The translations under genes and the position numbers were made by a program. The notes below the pieces were generated by a model. The model did not search any database. It was not told the DNA's origin and worked only from the letters and a program-made list of their open reading frames with translations. Below, piece by piece: positions 7,264-15,518 of a stretch of 19,973 nucleotides of DNA. Position 1 is the stretch's first letter. Every line of letters begins with the position of its first letter. The stretch comes from Microcystis sp. T1-4 (GTDB taxonomy: Bacteria; Cyanobacteriota; Cyanobacteriia; Cyanobacteriales; Microcystaceae), in assembly GCF_000297435.1 (NCBI RefSeq), contig NZ_CAIP01000398.1:1-19973 (forward strand), given 5' to 3'.

Positions 7264-8118
7264 ATGAAATTAATTATTCTTACTCTCGTTATTTTATCTA
7301 ATGTTTTTGCTGCTCTCCCAGCTAAGTCTGAAACGGTTCTAGAAAAAATTAAACGCACGGGATTATTAGAAGTAGCTATGAGAGAAGATGCGATTCCTTT
7401 TGGCTATCGAGATAGTAATAATAATTTGCAGGGATTATGCTTAGATTTTATCCAATTGCTCAGGGAGGAACTCAAGCATAAATTAAACCTCCGAATCATC
7501 AGTGTCAAAATTTATAAATCAACTTTATTTAATCGCTTCCAGTTATTGGAAAATAAAACCGTTGATTTCGAGTGTGGTCCGAATAGTATCAGAAAAAATA
7601 TACCCAATGGTGTCAGTTTTTCCCGTCCTTTTTTTGTGACGGGAACTCAGTTTTTAGTTCGGAGTGATAATCAGGATAATTTTAACTTTTCTTCGTCCTT
7701 AGAAGGTATAAGTATTGGAGTTTTGCGAGATACCAGCACTCAAGAATTATTAAGACAAAAATATCCTCTTGCTACCTATCAGGAATTTCAAGGAGTGACG
7801 GGAAGACTGCGGGGTATCCAAAGTTTAAGAAGGAATAGAATAGATGCTTTTGCTAGTGATGGCATTCTGCTAATTGGAGAAGCTGTCATTCTCGGTTTAT
7901 CCTTAGAACAAGATTATCAACTTATACCCCGCAATCCTTTAAATTGTGATTATTATGGTTTCATTCTTCCCGCTAATGATCCCCAATGGCAAGAGTTTAT
8001 TAATGGGGTTATCGTCACCAGTGAGAACAGAAATATTTTTAAAGCATGGTTTACTGAAGTTGCTTCCTATTTTAGAGATACCTGGCAGTATTGTCGTAAT
8101 AATCCCGAAAAATCCTAG
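7264..8118 (+). CDS. Periplasmic solute-binding protein, family 3 (amino-acid type)
   Basis: This 284-residue protein has a signal peptide (hydrophobic residues 3-17, likely cleavage after ALPAKS near residue 22) and no lipobox cysteine, so it should be a free periplasmic protein. The mature part begins ETVLEKIKRTGLLEVAMREDAIPFGYRD, the standard opening of family 3 binding proteins for polar amino acids. The second lobe carries GISIGVLRDTST and the RIDAFASDG hinge-lobe motif. No ABC permease or ATPase lies beside it. It sits 18 bp after the AI-2E-type gene and 15 bp before the DUF2079 gene, so it is likely co-transcribed. It may feed a distant ABC system or act as a sensor. Three C-terminal-half cysteines plus two earlier ones could form disulfides. 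Confidence 0.85.
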   Translation: MKLIILTLVILSNVFAALPAKSETVLEKIKRTGLLEVAMREDAIPFGYRDSNNNLQGLCLDFIQLLREELKHKLNLRIISVKIYKSTLFNRFQLLENKTVDFECGPNSIRKNIPNGVSFSRPFFVTGTQFLVRSDNQDNFNFSSSLEGISIGVLRDTSTQELLRQKYPLATYQEFQGVTGRLRGIQSLRRNRIDAFASDGILLIGEAVILGLSLEQDYQLIPRNPLNCDYYGFILPANDPQWQEFINGVIVTSENRNIFKAWFTEVASYFRDTWQYCRNNPEKS

Positions 8119-8133
8119 TAAAACTTAACGATT

Positions 8134-9540
8134 ATGCTCAAAAAAAATTATTTATTTTGGTTAATTGGTTGCGCTACAATAATCCTGTTTATTTGCAGCA
8201 GCATCAGACATATTTTATTTCAATCTAATGCTCTCGATCTTGGTTGGTTTGATCAGGGAGTTTACCTAATTTCTCAAGGTAAACTACCGATTATATCTTT
8301 TGTTGACTACCATATTTTAGGCGATCATATCGCTTTTATTCTCTATCCTATAGCCTTACTTTATAAAATTTATCCGAGCGTTTATTGGCTGCTTTTATTG
8401 CAAGCTTTTTCCCTTTCCCTTGCCGCTTTTCCCCTCTGGCAATTGGCAATACAAGCGGGATTAAAAGAAAAACAAGCTTATACATTAGCCTTAGTTTATC
8501 TGCTCTATCCCCTGATTTTTAATGTTAATCTCTTTGATTTTCATCCTGAAGTGATCGCAGTGCCAGCCATTTTTTGGACAATTTTGGCCGCAAGATTAAA
8601 TAATCTCTGGGGATTTTTTCTAGGAATCATTATTATTCTCGGTTGTAAAGCAATTCTCTCTTTAACATTGTTGGGAATGGGTATCTGGTTACTTCTCTGG
8701 GAAAAGAAAAAAATCCCAGGAATAATTGCTATTATTAGCGGCATTCTTTGGTTTATTATCACCACGAAATTATTAATTCCTCTCCTGACAGGAAAATCGG
8801 CAGTTATCGAAATGGCCGATTCTCGATATAGTTATCTAGGAGATAGTTTACCAGCAATTATCTTTAATCTTTTCCTCAAACCCGATCTTGTCTTAGGAAA
8901 AATCTTTACTGGCAACAATCTAGAATACCTCATCCTATTAATTATTCCCTTAGTTTGGGGTTTATCCTGGCGCTATTCTGCCCCAATAATTGCCGCTATT
9001 CCCGCACTCGCTTTAAATTTATTAGCAGATCATGCCCCACAAAAAAACTTAACCACTCAATATTCCCTGCCAATTTTGCCCTTTTTATTTCTAGCGGTTA
9101 TCGCCACTTTAGCCCATAATAGCAGCTGGTTGAAGCAGCCTAAATGGATAATTACTTGGGCAATTATTGCCTTTTTTGCCTTAGCTAAATACGGCTATTT
9201 TTGGTCACTGTATTTAAATTCCCTCGATACTTGGTCCGCCACCCAAAAAGCTCTCACCCAAATTACCACCAATGAGAGTGTCTTGACTACTTCTAGAATT
9301 GCCCCCCATCTTACCCATCGAGAAATGATCAAATTAGCGATCGAAGGTTCCCAATCCCTAGATTTAAATCAATTTAATTATATCCTACTCGATCGCCGTC
9401 ATCCCGGTTGGTCTAGTTCACCAGAACTAATTGATGATCACTTAAATAAACTGAATCAAAATGAGAACTTCCAGTTAATCCTTAATCAGGATGATGTGTT
9501 TTTATATCGGGCCTTGACAACCCCTCAAGAAACAAAATAA
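8134..9540 (+). CDS. DUF2079 family multi-spanning membrane protein
   Basis: This 468-residue polytopic membrane protein has about 10 hydrophobic spans. The DUF2079 signature is near the N-terminus: LDLGWFDQGVYLISQGKLP followed by HILGDHIAFILYPIALLYKIYP. Acidic residues in the first extracytoplasmic loop (LDLGWFDQG) and the NVNLFDFHPEV motif around residues 130-140 resemble catalytic loops of GT-C type glycosyltransferases such as the PMT/ArnT group. A lipid-linked sugar transfer role is a plausible inference, not shown. The C-terminal 100 residues are soluble (TNESVLTTSRIAPHLTHR). The 3' end runs 59 bp into the end of miaA on the opposite strand. Confidence 0.82.
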   Translation: MLKKNYLFWLIGCATIILFICSSIRHILFQSNALDLGWFDQGVYLISQGKLPIISFVDYHILGDHIAFILYPIALLYKIYPSVYWLLLLQAFSLSLAAFPLWQLAIQAGLKEKQAYTLALVYLLYPLIFNVNLFDFHPEVIAVPAIFWTILAARLNNLWGFFLGIIIILGCKAILSLTLLGMGIWLLLWEKKKIPGIIAIISGILWFIITTKLLIPLLTGKSAVIEMADSRYSYLGDSLPAIIFNLFLKPDLVLGKIFTGNNLEYLILLIIPLVWGLSWRYSAPIIAAIPALALNLLADHAPQKNLTTQYSLPILPFLFLAVIATLAHNSSWLKQPKWIITWAIIAFFALAKYGYFWSLYLNSLDTWSATQKALTQITTNESVLTTSRIAPHLTHREMIKLAIEGSQSLDLNQFNYILLDRRHPGWSSSPELIDDHLNKLNQNENFQLILNQDDVFLYRALTTPQETK

Positions 9541-10429
9541 TTTTTCGTTCCACCAATTCCAATAAATTTTCTTTATCGATGGGAAACCAGACAATACCAG
9601 CATCGGCACGAAACCAAGTGCGCTGACGTTTGGCAAATTGACGGGTGTGGAGGATAATTAGATCGATCGCCTGTTCTAAAGAAATTTCTCCGAGGAGATA
9701 TTGCTTAATCTCTGCATAACCCAAAGTCTGCAAAAGTTGCAAATCCCAACCGTATTTATCCCCCAAATTCTGCACCTCTGCTACTAATCCTTTTGCAATC
9801 ATTTGATCAGTACGAACAGTGATCCGCTTGTCTAAACTTTCTGGGGAACAATCTAAACCAATTTGTAAAATTGGATAAGTGGGAGGGTTTTCTCCCTGCT
9901 GACTAGAAATAGGTTTTCCTGTCAGATAAAAAACCTCTAAAGCGCGTAAAGTCCTTACCTGATCATGGGGATGAATTTTTTTAGCAGCCTCCTCATCTAC
10001 CTGCGTCAGAATTTGATAAAGATAGGATTGTCCTAAAGCTTGTAATTGCTGTCTTAAATCCGCTTGAGGAGAAACCCTCGGTATTTTTAAACCTTTGACA
10101 ATGGACTTGATATAAAGTCCCGTACCACCGACCAAAAACAGAGGAGAATAGTGGAGAGTGGTGATTAAATCCTCAGCCTGTTCTTGGTACTGTGCTAGGG
10201 TAAAATTATCTTGAGGAGCGCAAATATCAATTAGATAATGGGGAATCCGCTGACATTCTTCTAAGCTAGGTTTAGCGGTACCAATATTAAATTCTCGATA
10301 GATTTGTCGGGAATCGGCACTGAGAATTACTGAATTAAACTTTTCGGCCAATTGTAGTGCCAAACTGGATTTTCCTGTGGCAGTTGCCCCACAAATAACA
10401 ATTAAAATAGGTAAAGAGGAAGTAGTCAT
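9482..10429 (-). CDS. miaA: tRNA dimethylallyltransferase
   Basis: MiaA adds a dimethylallyl group from DMAPP to N6 of A37 in tRNAs that read UNN codons, the step before methylthiolation by MiaB. The 315-residue length is normal. The P-loop GATATGKSS spans residues 14-22, with Lys20 for phosphate binding, and SADSRQIYREFNIGTAKP carries the catalytic Asp and tRNA-contact motif. FLVGGTGLYIKSIVKGL and the tail RQFAKRQRTWFR are family hallmarks. The last 20 codons overlap, antisense, the end of the DUF2079 gene. Its leader contains a heptamer tandem repeat starting only 14 bp upstream of the start codon. No clear Shine-Dalgarno sequence is seen. Confidence 0.97.
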   Translation of the reverse strand: MTTSSLPILIVICGATATGKSSLALQLAEKFNSVILSADSRQIYREFNIGTAKPSLEECQRIPHYLIDICAPQDNFTLAQYQEQAEDLITTLHYSPLFLVGGTGLYIKSIVKGLKIPRVSPQADLRQQLQALGQSYLYQILTQVDEEAAKKIHPHDQVRTLRALEVFYLTGKPISSQQGENPPTYPILQIGLDCSPESLDKRITVRTDQMIAKGLVAEVQNLGDKYGWDLQLLQTLGYAEIKQYLLGEISLEQAIDLIILHTRQFAKRQRTWFRADAGIVWFPIDKENLLELVERKIILFLEGLSRPDIKTHHPD

Positions 10430-10442
10430 CGACGCTACATGA

Positions 10443-10484
10443 CAGTAATCAGTGAACAGTAATCAGTAATCAGTAATCAGTGAA
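10443..10484. repeat. Heptamer tandem repeat CAGTAAT/CAGTGAA, 6 units
   Basis: Six heptamers in register: four CAGTAAT and two CAGTGAA, in the order A-G-A-A-A-G at the variable position. The same family occurs after gatB at 3502. Here the array lies in the presumed 5' leader of miaA. Confidence 0.85.
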
Positions 10485-10536
10485 AAGACAGGACTGTTAA
10501 GCTAAGTGGGTGGGTGGAATTAAATATAAGATCAAC

Positions 10537-10601
10537 GTAGGTTGGGTTGAAGCATGAAACCCAACGTCCGCTCATGTTGCGCTACCGCTAACCCATCCTA
10601 C
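10537..10601. repeat. 65-bp nested inverted-repeat element
   Basis: The outer arms GTAGGTTGGGTT (10537-10548) and AACCCATCCTAC (10590-10601) pair at 11 of 12 positions. The left arm also pairs with AACCCAAC at 10558-10565 to give a small inner hairpin. The GTAGGTTGGGTT...AACCCAAC wording is a dispersed palindromic repeat familiar from cyanobacterial intergenic DNA. Confidence 0.65.
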
Positions 10602-10766
10602 AAATAATTGTGCCTCCCTACTTAAGACGCATTTAAACTGGGTATTGTGAAGCTGATTAACAGGGGTACATCCCACATTAATTATCAGTGACTCTTAAAT
10701 TATTACAGATATATCAGCAGCTATCTGTAAGCATCCCACCGAAAAACTAATGCGCTTCGGGGTTTG

Positions 10767-10822
10767 GGTAGGGTTGATTCATGAATCAACCCTACCTTGA
10801 ATCAACCCTACCTTGAATCAAC
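10767..10822. repeat. Perfect 30-bp palindrome with 16-bp direct repeats
   Basis: Bases 10767-10796 are a perfect palindrome with no spacer (arm GGTAGGGTTGATTCA). Its right arm is repeated with a 16-bp period: 10781-10796, 10797-10812 and a partial copy at 10813-10822. A cruciform-prone core with a growing tandem tail is visible. Confidence 0.9.
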
Positions 10823-10865
10823 TTTAGGAGAAAGTTTCCGCTTAAAAATCCCAAATTACATGAGT

Positions 10866-10898
10866 AGAAAACGGGTTTCTCCGAGAAACCCGTTTTCT
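10866..10898. repeat. Perfect 15-bp stem, 3-nt loop hairpin
   Basis: AGAAAACGGGTTTCT, the loop CCG, then its exact reverse complement. It lies downstream of the ftsH terminator in the direction of ftsH transcription. It may be a second terminator-like hairpin or a dispersed repeat; a proper U-run outside the stem is missing on both strands. Confidence 0.8.
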
Positions 10899-10945
10899 CT
10901 GTGTGGGATTGACAAAAATTGAGATGCACCCGATTAACAGCTATC

Positions 10946-10976
10946 AAAAAAAACAGCCCCCTGATGGATGCTGTTT
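10946..10976 (-). terminator. Rho-independent terminator of ftsH
   Basis: Read on the minus strand, AAACAGC and GCTGTTT form a 7-bp stem around a 12-base loop, followed at once by a run of T (complement of the A8 at 10946-10953). It begins 22 bp after the ftsH stop codon. Confidence 0.85.
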
Positions 10977-10997
10977 GTCAAGAAAATGTTACAAAAC

Positions 10998-12851
<1,854 letters not shown>

Positions 12852-12892
12852 GCTGTCGAACTCCTGATAAATTGGGGATGATCTTATCGGTT

Positions 12893-12919
12893 GTTAAGGG
12901 GTTGTTAACTTATGTTAAC
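12893..12919 (-). promoter_or_regulatory. GTTAA(C) repeat cluster upstream of ftsH
   Basis: GTTAA at 12893, GTTAAC at 12904 and GTTAAC at 12914 are spaced 11 and 10 bp apart, about one helical turn, in the ftsH leader. GTTAAC is itself a palindrome, so the last two form a dyad with a 4-bp spacer. This could be an operator; no known regulator is assigned. It lies in the 274-bp divergent region shared with the sigma-like gene. Confidence 0.3.
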
Positions 12920-13125
12920 GTTTCTCAGGAACACTGGACAGGTTTTTTTTTTAATATGCCCGTTCTGGTCCTCCATCGGGGTTAGCTGTTGGGGGTTGGG
13001 GGAGTATGTCAATGTGACTCTCCTAGACCGAGTAAGATCACTTAGTAAGCAAATGCCAAAATACTGCATAAAAGCTGCAAGTGGAACGATAGAGAGTTTA
13101 GTTGACCTCCACGGGGACTAGCTAG

Positions 13126-14373
13126 ATGAAAAAACGAGAGACTTTGCTGGAGAAGTTTTGTTGCTTTTTAGTTTTGCAGCAAAATAGGACACAATGGAAT
13201 TGCGATCGGCGTTTGCGTCGTAACATGGAAAGCTATGGCCCAATCGATCCTAATGTCGAGTCCGAGGAGTATTGGTCCCTATTCTTTCAGCAACAGTATC
13301 AGAATCACGGTTCCCAAAATCATCTTTTCCGTGGGCATTTATACGCTTATTTGCAGGAACCTTGCTACTGGGCTGCTGCCGAAATCTATCAAAAATATCA
13401 AGCTAAACTAGATTATCAGATCGAAGACTACTTTAACGAAGGAATTCTTGGTTTTGAGGCTATCTTAGCTGACTTTAAGCCTTTATTCTCCACTCGCTTC
13501 GATAATTTTGCCACTCAGAGGATTAAATATCGCTTAATCGATCGCATCCGTCAGATTAGTCAAGCATTCGGCCATAATACTTGGAGCCTACTACTTAATT
13601 CTACCGGAGCGCGTCTCAGCCAAGCTCTCCTGGCGAGGGGATTAGTGGGGGAAACTCTCGAAAATTACCTTTTAGCTTGGGATTACTATAAAGAAATTTA
13701 TGCCCAGGCAAAAATAAAAACCGATGGTAAAATTCAGGAACCTAGTCCAGAAATCTGGCAAAAAATCGCCGCTGCTTATAACTCGGATAGCCACTCTACC
13801 ATCAAAATCAATTCTGCGACAATTACCCGATGGTTAAAGGATGCGGGACAAGCTATTTCTGATTATTTATTTCCCCAAGGAAAAACAATTTCCTTACAGC
13901 AACCTTTAGGGGGTGGGGAAAGTAGCACGAGGGAAGAAATGATCGAAGATACTCTCCATAATAACCCTTGGCAGCAATTAGAAGCGGCGGAAAATTTTCG
14001 CGAGTCGCAACAAAATCACCAAAAAATTCTAGCTTGGTTACGCGCAGAAATTTCACAGATTTGTCAGCAGCCGCAACAGGCAAAACTGCATCCGCAAATT
14101 CAGTTAATTCTAGAGATGACTTATGGTTCAGGGTTGGGACAAGTGGCAATTGCCGCTAAGATTACAGAAATCACCACGGTGGTTATCAAACAATATCAGG
14201 TTTCTAGGGAACTGGATAAAGTTTATCGTCACCTCGCTAAAAAGTTTTTACCCTGGGCCAGCGAAAACCTGCATATTTCTTTCCAGTCTCACGATAGAGA
14301 AGTTATTAGTAAGGCAATAGAACCATGGCTAACATACTACTATCAAACCAGCGCAACAACTCAGGAGGATTAA
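13126..14373 (+). CDS. Divergent sigma-70-like protein, first gene of CHAT operon
   Basis: This 415-residue protein has sigma-70-like regions but with large cyanobacterial-specific additions. A unique N-terminal segment (1-65) ends in an aromatic-rich stretch. Residues about 69-150 resemble sigma region 2 (AYLQEPCYWAAAEIYQKY, then FSTRFDNFATQRIKYRLIDRIRQ). From residue 256, SLQQPLGGGESSTREEMIEDTL matches the region 3-4 linker that usually reads SLDxPxG...DxIED. The C-terminal part, LGQVAIAAKITEITTVVIKQYQVSRELDKVYRHL, reads as a degenerate region 4 helix-turn-helix. The ATG at 13126 is chosen because related proteins open with a similar CxFLxLxxN...DRRLRRNME segment; an inner Met34 is possible. 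The last codons contain the Shine-Dalgarno sequence of the next gene. It may direct RNA polymerase or bind DNA; promoter recognition is untested. Confidence 0.75.
   Translation: MKKRETLLEKFCCFLVLQQNRTQWNCDRRLRRNMESYGPIDPNVESEEYWSLFFQQQYQNHGSQNHLFRGHLYAYLQEPCYWAAAEIYQKYQAKLDYQIEDYFNEGILGFEAILADFKPLFSTRFDNFATQRIKYRLIDRIRQISQAFGHNTWSLLLNSTGARLSQALLARGLVGETLENYLLAWDYYKEIYAQAKIKTDGKIQEPSPEIWQKIAAAYNSDSHSTIKINSATITRWLKDAGQAISDYLFPQGKTISLQQPLGGGESSTREEMIEDTLHNNPWQQLEAAENFRESQQNHQKILAWLRAEISQICQQPQQAKLHPQIQLILEMTYGSGLGQVAIAAKITEITTVVIKQYQVSRELDKVYRHLAKKFLPWASENLHISFQSHDREVISKAIEPWLTYYYQTSATTQED
14363..14368 (+). promoter_or_regulatory. Shine-Dalgarno AGGAGG that sets the DUF1822 start
   Basis: A perfect AGGAGG lies seven bases before the ATG at 14376 and inside the last codons of the sigma-like gene. 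It argues for this start over the in-frame ATG at 14325 and for translational coupling of the two genes. Confidence 0.85.
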
Positions 14374-14375
14374 TT

Positions 14376-15503
14376 ATGGTTAATGATTGGTTAGAACTAA
14401 CTCCTGATAGCATTTGGCTAGAAATACCCGCAGATATTCAAGAGATAAGTTGGGCAAAAAGTGCCAGTTTTACTGATGCCAGTATTCGTCAGAGATTTTA
14501 TATTAATTATCTCTGTCAACAAGTTATTTTTAACTATCTACAGTCAGGGATGCTTGGGGTTAGCTTAGTAGAAAATCAAGAGGATTTCTGGCAACTAGGA
14601 GTTAATGGTTTTACCGTTAAATTAGGCGAAAAGTCAGTAATAGTTATTGCCAGCGAAACTCTGGATCTAGAAGCGATCGAAATTCCTCAAGAATGGGTAG
14701 ATATTCCTCAATTAATTGGTGATTATTATCTAGCGGTACAGGTAAACACTGCCGAAAGTCATCTAAGAATTTGGGGTTATACTACCCATAAAGATATTAA
14801 GGAAAAAGGACAATATATTAAGCGTAATCTTAACTACTCTCTACCGAGAAATCAACTGCAATCAGGATCAGATTCTTTGGATTTATGGGGAGAGTGTCAA
14901 TTACAAGCAGTTAAGATTGAACGGGAAAAGATGGAAGAAAAACTATCTTTAGATAGATTGACAACCTTACTAGACATCTTAGCTAATCCTCAGTTAATCT
15001 TTCCCAGAAAAGCCGTTACTTTTCAAGAATGGGCAGCAGTTATCGTCAATAGTAACTGGAGAAAAATTTTAATTACCCGTCGGCAAAAATCCCCCGTCAA
15101 GTTAACCAATTGGTTTACTGATAATTTCCCCATTGATTGGCAAAGTATTCTCAATTTTAGCTCACTGTCACTGGTTCCAGCTTTCAAAAATACAGAAATT
15201 AAACGCATCAAAGATTTAGGAGTAGAATTACTGGGAAATCCCCTCGCTTTGATGATTACTATCGCTAAAACTGAAGAAGTATTTAGCCTGCAAGCGACTG
15301 TTTACCCCACCGGAGAAACAAGCACTTTACCCCCCCATTTAAAATTAACTATTCTCACCGAAACTGGTCAGGTTTTTCGAGAAGTAATTGCCACAGATAA
15401 CGATGAATTTATTCGTTATCGATTTGATGCTGAATTGGGGGATAAATTCTTTATTGAAGTGGCCTTAGAATCGGCAAGAGTAACCGAATATTTACAAGTA
15501 TAA
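14376..15503 (+). CDS. DUF1822 family protein
   Basis: This 375-residue protein starts at the ATG behind AGGAGG. An upstream in-frame ATG at 14325 would add 17 residues but overlaps the sigma-like gene by 49 bp and lacks a ribosome site. It opens MVNDWLELTPDSIWLEIP and shows the DUF1822 pattern: helical N-terminus with RQRFYINYLCQQVIFNYLQ, a beta-rich middle (GDYYLAVQVNTAESHLRIWGYTTH), a helical span, and a C-terminal beta sandwich-like part (LALMITIAKTEEVFSLQATVYP to the end). There is no signal peptide or membrane span, so it should be cytosolic. The family is largely cyanobacterial and uncharacterised. Lying between a sigma-like gene and a CHAT protease gene (gaps of 2 and 15 bp), it may be an adaptor, an anti-sigma-like partner or the protease substrate. 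Confidence 0.8.
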   Translation: MVNDWLELTPDSIWLEIPADIQEISWAKSASFTDASIRQRFYINYLCQQVIFNYLQSGMLGVSLVENQEDFWQLGVNGFTVKLGEKSVIVIASETLDLEAIEIPQEWVDIPQLIGDYYLAVQVNTAESHLRIWGYTTHKDIKEKGQYIKRNLNYSLPRNQLQSGSDSLDLWGECQLQAVKIEREKMEEKLSLDRLTTLLDILANPQLIFPRKAVTFQEWAAVIVNSNWRKILITRRQKSPVKLTNWFTDNFPIDWQSILNFSSLSLVPAFKNTEIKRIKDLGVELLGNPLALMITIAKTEEVFSLQATVYPTGETSTLPPHLKLTILTETGQVFREVIATDNDEFIRYRFDAELGDKFFIEVALESARVTEYLQV

Positions 15504-15518
15504 GCGAGGAAAAACTTA

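Larger units (their letters stand above)
10430..10997. other. Hairpin- and repeat-rich gap between ftsH and miaA
   Basis: This 568-bp stretch between two minus-strand genes holds no credible gene. In order along the plus strand it contains a heptamer array (10443-10484), a 65-bp inverted-repeat element (10537-10601), about 160 bp without visible structure, a 30-bp perfect palindrome with 16-bp direct repeats (10767-10822), a 15-bp-stem hairpin (10866-10898) and the ftsH terminator (10946-10976). Confidence 0.7.

Noticed and set aside
14325..14375. Upstream ATG for the DUF1822 gene
   Set aside because: It overlaps the sigma-like gene, has no ribosome site, and adds 17 residues ahead of the conserved opening; the ATG at 14376 has a perfect AGGAGG seven bases upstream.
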